Positions 31,702 to 42,129 of a stretch of DNA of 64,000 bases are shown piece by piece. Both the position numbers and the translations under genes were made by a program. Position 1 is the first letter of the stretch; every line of letters begins with the position of its first letter. Source of the DNA: Branchiostoma floridae (Eukaryota; Chordata; Leptocardii; Amphioxiformes; Branchiostomatidae). The DNA is taken from the NCBI RefSeq assembly GCF_000003815.2, contig NC_049984.1, positions 1,671,186 to 1,735,185 of the forward strand, in the 5' to 3' direction. The notes beneath the pieces were generated by a model. The model worked only from the letters and a program-made list of their open reading frames with translations, was not told the origin of the DNA and did no database searches.

Positions 31702-32516
31702 TACCCCCCTCACATTATATACGATCTTCGGACGTACTTCGCGATCGCAGGAAGGTCGGCTGATTTTAAGATCTTAAGATGGTCTTGCGTATTTTTCGCC
31801 CAGAAACTGTGCCCCTCACATATAAGCGAGGCTCGGGCGATCGACGGTGAATAAATCTATGATAATGAACCTCCCATGACCTCTTGCACGCGGACAATTT
31901 AACACAAAACGTTCCTCAAAAAAGGCAAGAGATCAATAAATGTTGCTTATTTTTTGTCGGAATCTTTTTAACCAATTAATGGAATGCGCGGGCATAATAG
32001 AAATGACACAAGAAAGGAAAGTGTGTCGCAATGCCAGCCTACATACTACCACAGGGTCCACAATGTTAGAATTACCCTCACATTCCCAGAAATTCAATAT
32101 TTGTAAACAAACGGAAGTCGGGCGAACGTCGCCCGAACGTTGCCCGACTGACGGGCGTTCGCCATCCGATTTGAGCTCGATGATTAATAACTATGTCTGT
32201 GCTCGCCTATCGGTCTTCAATCGTTGGATTGACGCAAGACTGTTGACCGATACCCTTGCGAGGTACGCACGATTTGCACGCACGATCTGCGACTCGATAA
32301 CGAGCTCTGCGATCTCAGAGATCTTCTGCGACTTGTCGCTAATGTTAAGAACATGTTTCGCTGCGCCGCGACCATCGTACGACCCTTGAAAATCGCCGGC
32401 GATCCCTAAAAATCGCAAGATGATTGTGAGAACACCGGACGTCTTACTCACGAAAATGTCATTTAGAGCTCGTAGACTAGTCTTCCGATCGATTTTCGCC
32501 TAATGTGAGGGGGGTA
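31702..32516. mobile_element. Non-autonomous DNA transposon, PIF/Harbinger-like
   Basis: Perfect 16-bp terminal inverted repeats, TACCCCCCTCACATTA and TAATGTGAGGGGGGTA, flanked by TTA on both sides. A 3-bp TTA target duplication is typical of PIF/Harbinger elements, so the assignment is by family knowledge. The subterminal parts are inverted and rich in CGATC words. The 149-codon frame inside (31940-32389) has no recognised transposase motif. Copy at 46240-47054. Confidence 0.7.
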
Positions 32517-32539
32517 TTAGCGATTCGTCGTGAGATCTC

Positions 32540-33440
32540 GGCCGTCTTCACAGGAACCAGCCTCGCGCCACTAGTCAAGTCTAAGTGCACCAGGTCCTGT
32601 CTTCTCATGCTGCAGCCGGTGGGGCATGAAGATACTAGACACTCCCATAATCCACTGGTTCAAAATGCCTTGGTCAAGGCATGTTGGAATGTTGAGTCCA
32701 CCCCTCATTACAACTTTTGCAGCCCCATCAACAATATGATATGACTAAATGAACGGCCGCGTCGCTGGTCACAGGAAATCCTTTAGGCACATCGTGTTGA
32801 ATGTCGATCCAACAGACAATGAACAACGAACAATGAAAAGCTTAACAAACATGTTCCCAACAAAACAAAACCAGGTACATGTAGTTGTACATAGTGCCCG
32901 AAGGTAGGTTTTTTTCTAATTTCCGCACAGGATAGACCAGACGATGCTCTGAATGCGCATCTGCGACCTCGGGTAATCTCTAGATAGATGGCAAGTGCGT
33001 TAAGCTTAAAGATGACACAATAACCAACAAATGAACAAACTCGTTTCACCACTGCGTTGTGGTAAAAACGAACAATGCAACATTCTAACAAACAGCTTCA
33101 TAACAAACCATGAGGGTGTGTGTGGATCAGACATATCAGTCCGGTCTTATGCAGATTTCTACCTTGCGTACAAATCAGGTGTGTTTAGCCTAAAAGCGGT
33201 TTGACAAGATGCCAGTGAGGTGACCGTGTTTGTTGTCAAAGCATTGCTATAAATCTTGGACAAACTTTGAGTCGTGCCACGCCGGTAATTCTTTAGCGCG
33301 GTTATCCAGATAAACAGTTCCCAGATATGCCAACTACAGGATGGAAGGATTACTTGCTTTTCTGTTGTTAATTTTTTTTACTGCGGAAGGACCAGATGTC
33401 GCCACAGACCTGTTTTTCTTCCTTCCTTACTATCAAACTG
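32540..33440. other. No gene seen
   Basis: Words of the upstream block (CACCAGGTCCTGTC, TGCAGCCGGTGGGGCATGAA) recur at 57860-57900. No exon is supported. Repeated at 47078-47978. Confidence 0.4.
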
Positions 33441-33454
33441 CGCACCTTTTGTGG

Positions 33455-33625
33455 GGTAGTGTGGCGCAATCGGCAGGCTATTCTCAACCCACAGGTTCTG
33501 GGTTCGAATCCGTCAATGTGCCACCGAACTTTTCCCCTGGGAAAGGTACTTTCCTCACTTGATGAAAATGAGTACCTAGCTTCGGATAGGACGTTCAATG
33601 GAGGTCCCGTGTTTGAGGAGAGCCA
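33455..33625 (+). repeat. tRNA-derived SINE-like element
   Basis: GTGTGGCGCAATCGGCAGGC (A-box-like), TCTGGGTTCGAATCC (B-box-like), then CTGGGAAAGGTACTTTCCTC, GATGAAAATGAGTACCTAGC and GAGGAGAGCCACACCTC. Copies at 47993-48163 and, less deleted, 59449-59640, which has a longer middle (AAAGGCACTTAACACGAC). Confidence 0.7.
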
Positions 33626-34774
33626 CACCTCAATTTTTGCATATATTATGTAAAACAGTTCCTCATTTGCATGTTCGGCATCTGCTTATGTTCCACCTAT
33701 CATAAATTACATGTGTTACATTTCTTTAAATCTACTTATGGACATATTTATCATTAGAAACAACTTTGCCTATGCTTTGCCTTTGTATTTGCCTATGGTA
33801 TCCTGACGTCTCTACTGTACTGTCTAAACAATCCAGGTTCTCTTCTCTTTTTCAGTCCCCTGGTAACTTCACAATGACACTACAGACTTCTTCGTATTTC
33901 CTTGTCTGTTAAAACCTCTCCTTAATTAGAGATAAACCCAAAGGCTGTATCCTTTACCCGCAGCAACAGTGCTCTAAATATCTCTTGCACACTTGAAAAT
34001 GCATTTTGGTTGGCGCAGCGTAATTTTAAATCCACCTACACGCTTAAGTATTTATTTCTTGATAGGATAAAACTAGGGGGGGACACTATTTTGCAAAAAT
34101 GCAGTTTTTGATGAAATACGCCCATAGAAATATGGAGACGGTCCATCTGAATATGAAAATGTAAAAATTTTGAAAATAATTGATTGCTAACCCCCCTGTA
34201 CATGCCCCCTGAAGTTTTTAAGTTGACAATGTACTAAACTAGTATAACGCTATACTACCAAACATGCTTAATGCCTTAGAAATTGTACTTTGGCATCCTT
34301 GGCAGAATATTTGACTTCAGGAGAGATCATTGTGGATATCTGAACCTCCAAATGTATTTCCCATGCAAATATGGACTATTCCAAATCACCCCCATGGCAA
34401 AAATGGACTGATCCAAACTAAAAATTGGACGAAATGGGCTGCAGGACAATTTGTATTCATTTCTACCAATTTTTACACTCAATCGCACAGAGGCAGTTAG
34501 CCTTGTAGGATTTTAAAACGCCAGTGGTACTCAAATACTCTGCAAAACAGATTTCTTTGTAGCGAAATGGACCATTGTTTTGAGTATCACAAGTTTTCAC
34601 ATACTGAATCAGGTCCAGGTTCAGGTCCGGACCTCTGGACCTGAACCAAACCTGCATGAACCTGAATTTTCTGTACCGTTTACTCACCCCTATTAGGCAC
34701 CCCTGTAGTTACATGTAACTTATGTTTTATCCTATCAAGAAATAAATACGTATGCATGTAGGTGGGGGAAAGTT

Positions 34775-35377
34775 GTGTTCCAACTGAAAAATTTCTGGTT
34801 GCCCACTGCGCTACCTGGATTTAAAATTACGACTTACGTTGCGCCAACCAAAATGCATTTTCAAGTGTGCAAGTGGGTATATCGAGCACTGTTGCTGGAG
34901 GTAAAGGATGCAGCCTTTGGGTTTATCTCTAAGGAGATGTTCCAACAGACAAGGAAATACGAAGTCTATAGTGCCATTGTCCAAGTGGTAAACACAATTA
35001 ACAATCTGAAGTGGTACTGAAAAAGAGAAGAGAACCTGCCATGGATCGTTTAGACAGTACAGTAGAGAAGTCAGGAAAGGATGCAGGATACCAGAGAGTC
35101 TGATAGCTTGGAAGAGAAATGAAGAGGAGCTTAAGAAGCAAGGACTCAATGGGAAAGAGATTGCAAACATTGCTGTTGATTGGAAGAGAGACAAATACCT
35201 ACTACAAATCCTGAAAACCCAACATGGATCTTTCACATCAGCAGCAGAAGTTGATATGTATAATGTAAGTGTAAAGCTGGCCCAACTCAAGAACACAGCC
35301 CTGTCACTACCGATAACCACAAAAACTCCATCTGCGGTCAACCTAAAATTGTACTTGAACAATGTTACACGCCATTG
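34775..35377 (+). pseudogene. C-terminal remnant of a transposon-borne protein
   Basis: The frame 34775-35020 (81 codons) and a second frame, 35093-35377, look like parts of one old coding region. The second begins RMPESLIAWKRNEEELKKQG and continues with GKEIANIAVDWKRDKYLLQ, ending VNLKLYLNNVTRH then a stop. The stretch 33800-34060 outside the element is a diverged inverted copy of the same region. I do not recognise the domain; it may be a helical accessory protein. Confidence 0.4.
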
Positions 35378-35509
35378 ACACCATCAATGAGTATAAATTT
35401 GACTATGGTTCTTTTGATTCTGTTGTAAATAGATGTACCAATAAAACATTGTTGAAATTCAGTATCGCAGGTATCTTGCTTACCGTTGAATGACAGATAT
35501 TAGGGCTCG

Positions 35510-35830
35510 AATACTACCTGTTTATGCAGGTTAGTGTAGGTAAAATTGGAGCTGTGTAGGTATTTCTGGTGTCTACCTGCACCTAACCTGCACTCGTCCA
35601 TGTAATGGATATATACAGGTTAGTGCAGGTAAAATTGGAGCTGTGTAGGTATTTCTGGTGTCTACCTGCACCTAACCTGCACTGGTCCATGTAATGGGTA
35701 TATACAGGTTAGTGCAGGTAAAATTGGAGCTGTGCAGGTTAGTGCAGGTAAAATTGGAGCTGTGCAGGTATTTTTTATGTCTACCTGCACCTAACATGCA
35801 CTGGTCCCAAATACTAGGTTTTTATACATA
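35510..35830. repeat. Tandem array of CCTGCACTAACCTG units
   Basis: Units of about 90 bp and, further on, about 45 bp carry CAGGTTAGTGCAGGTAAAAT, TGGAGCTGTG, TATTTCTGGTGTCTACCTGC and ACCTAACCTGCACTGG. Within a unit CAGGTTAGTGCAGGT and ACCTGCACCTAACCTG are inverted, so each unit can fold. A diverged piece continues to about 36045. Confidence 0.8.
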
Positions 35831-36711
35831 AACGTTATATGATGTAGGTGTACGTGGATTGTTATTAGCTGCATTGAATGTTACCACTATCACCTATATT
35901 AAGTAATATTCTGTAGAAAAGAAAAGATAGCAATGGTTCCTGAACAATTTTAGTATGAACTATACTTCCAAAATTCAGAGTGGTACAGGTAAAATTTGTC
36001 TGGCGCAGGCTATTTTCAATGTTACCTGCACCAGTGCAGGTATGCAGAAAAAGTATCTCGAGCCTTGGATATAGTATGTACATTGTACAGGAGAGTTTAG
36101 TAGTAGACAGAACAGTCAACTGTTGCTTTTCTGTCCGTTCTTCTCGACACACATACAAAAACACTGGTTTTAAGCTTGGCAAAAAAACTGTGTTTTTGTA
36201 ACCTTGAAACAATGTTTCTTTTTGAAGTTGCCCAATTCCTTGGCATCGACTTTCTGAAAGTTTTACCACTATTCTTGTGAAGCTAAAGACACTCTGTAGT
36301 TGATTTGGGTACTCTTTGTTATTCTCAGCACTTGTCGAATTACTGCCCTACCGTGATTTCCCTGTTTTCGGCCAAATAATGGAAATTCGCCCCAATATTT
36401 GCTGCCCTGTTGCCATGGCAACCAAGAATATTAAGCCAAAACCTGATAGAAAAGTATCTTGGAGTGTAATGTATCATTTAATTACACAAAATGTGCAAAA
36501 AGAACTGAAGTAATGCAGTCAGTGCTTGCAGACCTTAGCAACGTCACACAAGTACATGGCGAGGGGGTATCCAAACTTCAGGGGGTATGTACAGGGGGGT
36601 TAGAGTTTTACAATTGCCTAATTTTTGTGATTTCTGTGTTTATATAGATCATCTCCATATTTAAGGATGCGTATTTCAAAAAGTTTGTACTAATGTCCCC
36701 CCCTAATAAAA

Positions 36712-37750
36712 CGTAAGTTACATGTAACTACAGGGGTGCCTAATAGGGGTGGGTAACGGTGCAGAAAATTCTGAGGTCCAGGTCCGGTTAGGACCAGAGG
36801 ATCAGGTCCAGGTCCGGACCAGAACCTGGACCTGATTCAGTATGTGAAAACTTGTGATACTCAAAGCAATGGTCCATTTCGCTACAAGGAAATCTGTTTT
36901 GTGGAGTATTTGACTACCACTGTCGTTTTAAAATCCTACAAGGCTAACTGCCTCTGTGCGATTGACTGCAAACATTGGTAGAAATGACTACAGACTATAC
37001 TATACTATGTACTTCACTCTTGTTATTTCATTCGTCGTACAGGTAAGCCTCAAAACGTGTGAATTCCTGATAATATAATCTGTTTATTTTCCAATTGGTC
37101 CAACATCCTGTCCACCGATTTTTTTCAGGTCCGGTTTTTCCGGCCCGGTCCAATACGAAAAACCTATTTTGTGCATTGAAATATGTTTGTATCTCTCTGC
37201 TAATGGATGAAAATAAAGCCTCTAAAGCCTCTAAAAACCTATTTTGTACCGGTACACCGTCCCGGTACCCACCCTTAAGTTACAGTACATGATTTCAAAA
37301 TTTGTAGAGCAATCAAAAAGAATAGAATCTAAGTCATAGAATTCTATGTGACCACAGGTTTTGCCCATTCTATGATATTGTAGCCCATTTCGTCCAATTT
37401 TGAGTTTGGATAAGTCCACTTTTGCCATGGTGGTGACTTGGAATAGTCCAATTTTGCATGGGAAATACATTTGGAGGTTTAGATATCCACAATGATCTCT
37501 CCTGAAGTCAAATATTCTGCCAAGGATGGCAAAGTACAATTTCTAAGGCAATAAGCGTGTTTGGTAGTATAGCGTTATACTAGTTTAGTACATTGTCAAC
37601 TTAAAAACTTCAGGAGGCATGTACATGGGGGGTTAGCAATCAAAGATTTACAAAATTTTTGCATTTTCATATTCAGATGGACCGTCTCCATATTTTTAGG
37701 GGCGTATTTCATCAAAAACTGCATTTTTGCAAAATAGTGCCCCCCCCCCC
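36712..37750. mobile_element. Older host element of the same family, opposite orientation
   Basis: The right end (37370-37745, ...AACTGCATTTTTGCAAAATA then GTGCCCCC) is the reverse complement of the left end of the 2.6-kb element (34074-34460). The junction region (GATAGGATAAAACGTAAGTT in the copy without insertion) occurs inverted inside the 2.6-kb element near 34722. The younger element thus landed inside a relative. The uninterrupted host is at about 48200-49645. Confidence 0.65.
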
Positions 37751-37759
37751 TCCCCCCTA

Positions 37760-38210
37760 CCTAAATGTTAAGACCATATTATGTCCTGGACAAGAAATAC
37801 ATTGAAAAAACTTGTCATGCTCAAAACTTTGGAGTGGAGAGAAATCGAACGGCATTGAAAGTGTATTCTAATTGCAGTATGGCCGCATTCTACGGCATTC
37901 CAATATTATCCGAATCATTCTGATCCCATTCAATGGAGAATCGAAACGGACAGCCACTTCAAATTCTGCCAGAATGTGGACAAAAGAATATCTGGAATGC
38001 AGTGAGAACGTCTAGAATACACTACAAATGCCCAGGAATAGACAAAGAATAGTTCTTCTGACGGCATTTCCGCTCATTCCTCCTCGTGTGAAGCGGATAC
38101 AAGGTTCATTTGGAATTCACACCCGAATGTGGCACGAATTTTGCAAATACTTCATTCCGGCTGGTTCTGCTTGATTCCTGCTAATTCGGTTTCAGTGTGA
38201 AGGCCCTATC
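37760..38210. other. Short-period GGAAT/CATTC-rich sequence, no gene
   Basis: Many short inverted words of the type GAATGT, CATTCC and GGAATG fill 37850-38180, an internally palindromic repeat of unknown class. Repeated at 49660-50110. Confidence 0.4.
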
Positions 38211-38845
38211 AACAATGCCTGTCGTATGACTATCGACAGACGAACGTGACCAGGGCGTTACCAAAAACGTCCAGAACTGCCACATTACTGCACGAGGAGA
38301 TTTATCGGCTGTCGGGAAAACAAACCACAATTATAGAAAACAAAACGAACAAAAACACAATTGAAGGACATTTCATACCGTATTTCGTACAGTAGATCGA
38401 GAAGAACTCTTCGTACTGCGTGATTCTCAGCAACTCCTTTCTCGTCTCTGCTTGAAGACTCCTTTATATTGCATGTTTCCCGTCGTCATGGCCCCTTGAG
38501 TCAAGTGATTTTCCGGAATAACGGTCCCAGAGTACCAACCTTCGTGACATTAGGATTTTTCCTTTCGGCATTTGGATTGTTTAGACTGCAGAAGAAGCCT
38601 ACCTTTGTTCTTGACTCAAGCCTCACACACATGACTGGCAGGTATAAAAATCAGACCTTTAAATCAAAGAAAAATTTAGTCCAACATTGGGAGCAATATA
38701 ATCAAAGAGAGGATAGTTTCAAAACTGGTGAATGACCGATTATTATCCTTTTTTCTCAGAAAAATCAAAATCATCAGCTTATCATCCATTATGTTGATAG
38801 AATGCAACGTTGTTGTAATATGATTTAGATATGAATTAAGGGTTA

Positions 38846-39600
38846 ATGACCCGTCCCGTCCTTTGCTATAACCACCGAATAAAACCACCGAGTGAGCGAA
38901 GAGAACCACGTATGTGCAAACAGCTTACCCTTGAAAATACCACAGTGACTTTGAGTCACGATTCAGAACTTTCTCAATTAGTGACTGTCTCCCACGAGTT
39001 TGTCTCGAGTGAGTTTGGCGTCAACACAGGTGCTGCCAAGTTGTTTTGTCTCACATGTTAAAAGACAGGTATGTGGTTGTTGCTAACAATCCTTAAAACC
39101 TCTATTGCTCCGCTAGACATACTAGTAGGTTCAAGGTTCTTCTTGAGTGTTGAAGTCTAGCTGGTGCTTTTACTCTGGTGCTGGCACATAACACTGTGGT
39201 ACGGTTGCTATGCTTTTGTCCGCGTTGAGAATTTCGAGAATGCTTCAGTAAACCTCTTCAGTAAATCTTACTTTAATTCAATGTAGTTGGGGAAGGCCTT
39301 ACACACTATGATTTCCAACTACGTTTGGCTGGAGTGAGTTTGGCGTTAACACCAGTCCTATTCCTCCAAGTTGTTCTGTCTCATCTCTTAAACGACAAGT
39401 ATTTAGGAAACTTGGATGGGACGAAAACTTCGGAGCTGATGACCTGATGTTTTGTTAGGACTTGAGACGGATATGTTTGAGACTTGTGAATGAAATGTAG
39501 CCAACATATACTCTCAATCTGAAATCACAAATACTCTCTCTCTCCCTCTCTCTCTCTATCTATCTATCTCTCCCTCTTTATCTCTCTCTCATTTATTCCC
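38846..39600. other. No gene; ends in a CT microsatellite
   Basis: Two related stretches, each running from CGAGTGAGTTTGGCGTCAAC or GGAGTGAGTTTGGCGTTAAC through GCCAAGTTGTTTTGTCTCAC or CTCCAAGTTGTTCTGTCTCA (near 39007 and 39330), form a diverged direct repeat. A CTCTCT/TATC tract (39533-39590) follows. In the second duplicate copy the middle (about 39207-39547) is missing. Confidence 0.5.
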
Positions 39601-39619
39601 AGATTACTAATGACAAACA

Positions 39620-40089
39620 AGGTTTCTCATCATGTATGTTTTATTGCCATAAAACTTGGTTACATAGAGCGGCAAGAGCTGATCTCTGGGTTCCTTCGGT
39701 TATAGCAAACGGTGGGGTATTAAAAACTTTTCCGTTGGTATAATTTAAAGAAGTTGTAATGACTAAATAAAAAGGAAACACTTGCAATTTAATCAGGTTA
39801 AAGTTTTACCATCTAAAGACGTGAAATTTTAGATATAGTTGATGTAGGAACCCTGTTATCTATGGTACAGGCTGTGAGTGGGGTATCAGAGAACAATCCT
39901 TGAAAAGATACGAGGATGTTGGTTTTCATCTTTCACCACAGGGAAGACACCCTGAATGTTGATCTCTGATATCCCCTTCACGAGCCTCGTCATGGTTAAA
40001 TGAGGCAAAAGCAGCTAAACTCTATGCGGCTGGTCTGCAGTCCCGGCTGGAAGGCCAGGATGTGGTGGGACCATCGTCATTCCGGGGGG
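39620..40089 (-). other. 3'UTR exon of U3 with polyadenylation signal
   Basis: Acceptor CAG at 40092-40090 (sequence TTTTCCAACAG then CCCCCCGG). AATAAA on the minus strand is at 39645-39640. Nearly identical to the U4 3'UTR (52065-52470) but less so to U2. Confidence 0.65.
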
Positions 40090-40219
40090 CTGTTGGAAAA
40101 CGGGGAAAACATCTGGTCAAATGTGAGCAACATAAAGACCATAAGAAGACGCTTCTCATCGTTTGCTTTATTCTTGTTTTGTTTTGGAGTTCATATTAAA
40201 CATACATCACTATGCACAA

Positions 40220-40266
40220 TACGCGTCCTTACCTGTGCTCTTACTGCAGGGTTTTGGCCAGGGTTG
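40220..40266 (-). pseudogene. Duplicated tail of exon 3 in U3
   Basis: Same structure as in U1 (14205-14250): GGCCAAAACCCTGCAGTAAG and a nearby AGGTAAGG donor, about 70 bp past the real exon end. Its presence in U1 and U3 but not U2 or U4 marks U3 as a mosaic. Confidence 0.55.
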
Positions 40267-40334
40267 CATAATTAAGATGTTCTAAGTAGTTGGAGTACAT
40301 ACTTAACCAAAAAACGTGTTTCTCACCTCCGCTC

Positions 40335-42109
40335 TTACTGCAGGGTTTTGGCCTCGTCCTCGTCATACTCCTTAGGGTCAATGAACCCGTTGCCGTTGGT
40401 GTCCATGGAGGTGAACCAATCAGCGGGCAGGTTGTCGATGTCCACGTCCTCCATCTGCTTCAGCATCTCCAGCATCTCCAGCGCCTCCTGCTTAGACAGC
40501 TTCATGTCCTGGTCCGTGTCGTGGTCGCCGAACCCGCGGCCGGCCAGGGCGCTCTCCTTCGGGCCAGTGTCCTCCTGTTCCCCGCGCAGCAGCTCCAGAA
40601 GGCCGAGGGCATCCTCAGCCACACCCCTTGGGAACAATCATTAGTAAGTAGTAAGTATTGATAATACTAGTATATATATATACTGGTCTTATACTTGTCC
40701 TGGTCCTGGTCCGCGCCGTGGTCGGCGAACCCGCAGCCGGCCAGGGTTCTCATCTTCGGGCCGCTGCCCAAGTTCCTCCATCAGCCGGCCAAGTCCGAGA
40801 GATTCGGCGGACATATCCCTTGTGAACAATCAGGTGAGTCACCGATCAGGGTGTGCGTAAACTGCCCTACCTACAACTTATGTCCCTGTGGAGTATTTTG
40901 TACGAGTCAGTAGAAATGATATTTGCTTGTGATGTTTTTTCCTTCTAACACAGGAATACTGTTTTTATTATAACTACAGGAGATGTTGGCCGGATTCTGG
41001 CTGGTGCCTTGACGGAAATAGTAGGGTAAGATATAGGTTACCATTCCTGTTCACGAACTGATTTAAAAGAGAGAGCATGTCCAGCCCAGCAGATATACAG
41101 CTAACGACACTAATAAAATAGTTTTTACTTAAACACCGGACTGACATTAAAATGGTAGTTCTGTTTTCCCCGGTAGGAAAAAAAACATATCATTTTTGCT
41201 GGCGTGTTCTTTCTCTTTCTTCGTCTTCTGTCAAACGAAACAGATATAGGGTGACCCCCAGTTTTTTACTTGCACATAATACTATAAGTGATGATAATAA
41301 GTGATAACAAGTGAGCCTAATGCTATAGTAGAATGATATGTTAATGCAAGCAGTTTTTTTTACTTACATATAACACTATAGGACAAGCCTTACGGTATAT
41401 TCTTGTGTGTGAATAGCTTGATAAAAGGGAAAACACTCTAGTTAATCTCGACTAACCTCTTACTTTGCCTGCAACCCCTCTCGCAGTTACATCCTTTACT
41501 GTCGCAAGGCCCCTTTCCGCAGAAGGGCCTTCCCTGTGTTTTTGGGGTACCTTAGTTTAGACATATTATCTGATATCAAAGATAAACATTCACATTACAT
41601 ATAACTAGTGGATAAAGAATAACATGAACGCTCGTCGCTATGATTTAATTTATTTTCTGACACAACAAGTCATCCACATTAATGTAGCCTTCGTCACCTT
41701 CAAATGACCAACGTAAATGACGTCAGTAATCGGTCAGAGGCCCGGGACTACCACGTGAAAGGAATTGAAGAGCCCATCCACATAAGTTATCACGGGAAGA
41801 GGGATAAAGTTCGGGTACCTTTGACCCATCAATGACGTCACGTGTCCATGTTTGGTCAATCTGATATGACGATGGCTGTCGTTTGGATCACTGGAAGTAA
41901 GAATAGACATCAAACTCTTGCTGGTTACCACAGCAGAAGAATATATTTACCTCAGAGATCATTGTGTTATCGGCACAGAAACATCGTTTCAGCCACATCC
42001 CGCCGGCGCACCTTACATGAGGGCAACAGACGGAGTCTGCCGGGTGCACCATCAGCACCACCAGGACGGCGGACAGGCCCAGGAACATCGCCAGCTTGTG
42101 GGCCATCAT
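40335..42109 (-). CDS. U3: ten-cysteine secreted peptide precursor with EF-hand propeptide
   Basis: Spliced, 175 residues, coding exons 42109-41951, 41533-41457 and 40626-40335. The signal peptide, cysteine region and KR cleavage site equal those of U2, as do both EF-hand loops up to the last ones. Only the last 20 or so residues differ: PKEYDEDEAKTLQ here, PEEYDEDEAKKRQ in U2. Position 11 of the second loop is K in place of E, while the position-12 E is kept. The change marks the edge of the near-identical block, as sequence beyond it resembles U1. It looks functional if it is a real locus rather than the other haplotype of U2. Confidence 0.75.
40686..40818 (-). pseudogene. Decayed duplicate of exon 3 in intron 2 of U3
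   Basis: Copy of the remnant at 26160-26292, same frameshift, with the adjacent TA tract shortened. Confidence 0.65.
41688..41883. repeat. Hairpin element in intron 1 of U3
   Basis: Same as 27160-27355, carried in the duplicated block. Confidence 0.65.
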
Positions 42110-42129
42110 TACCTACCGAACAAAATTCG

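Larger units (their letters stand above)
34074..36705. mobile_element. 2.6-kb TIR transposon present only in the first duplicate copy
   Basis: The ends are TAGGGGGGGACA and TGTCCCCCCCTA, with weaker inverted similarity for about 70 bp more (AAATACGC..., AATATGGAGA). The 7-bp flank ATAAAAC is duplicated (34067-34073 and 36706-36712). The matching site in the second copy has a single ATAAAAC (48605-48611) and no element, which proves insertion or precise loss. Inside are a palindromic CCGGACC-rich part, an open tail of a protein-coding region (34775-35377) and the ACCTGCAC array at 35510-35830. No transposase motif recognised; the superfamily is open. Confidence 0.85.

Noticed and set aside
31940-32389. 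149-codon frame within the Harbinger-like element
   Set aside because: No transposase or DNA-binding motif; it overlaps inverted subterminal repeats and has another open frame on the opposite strand.
35510-35830. CRISPR-like spacing of repeats
   Set aside because: Units are contiguous with no unique spacers, and the genome is eukaryotic.
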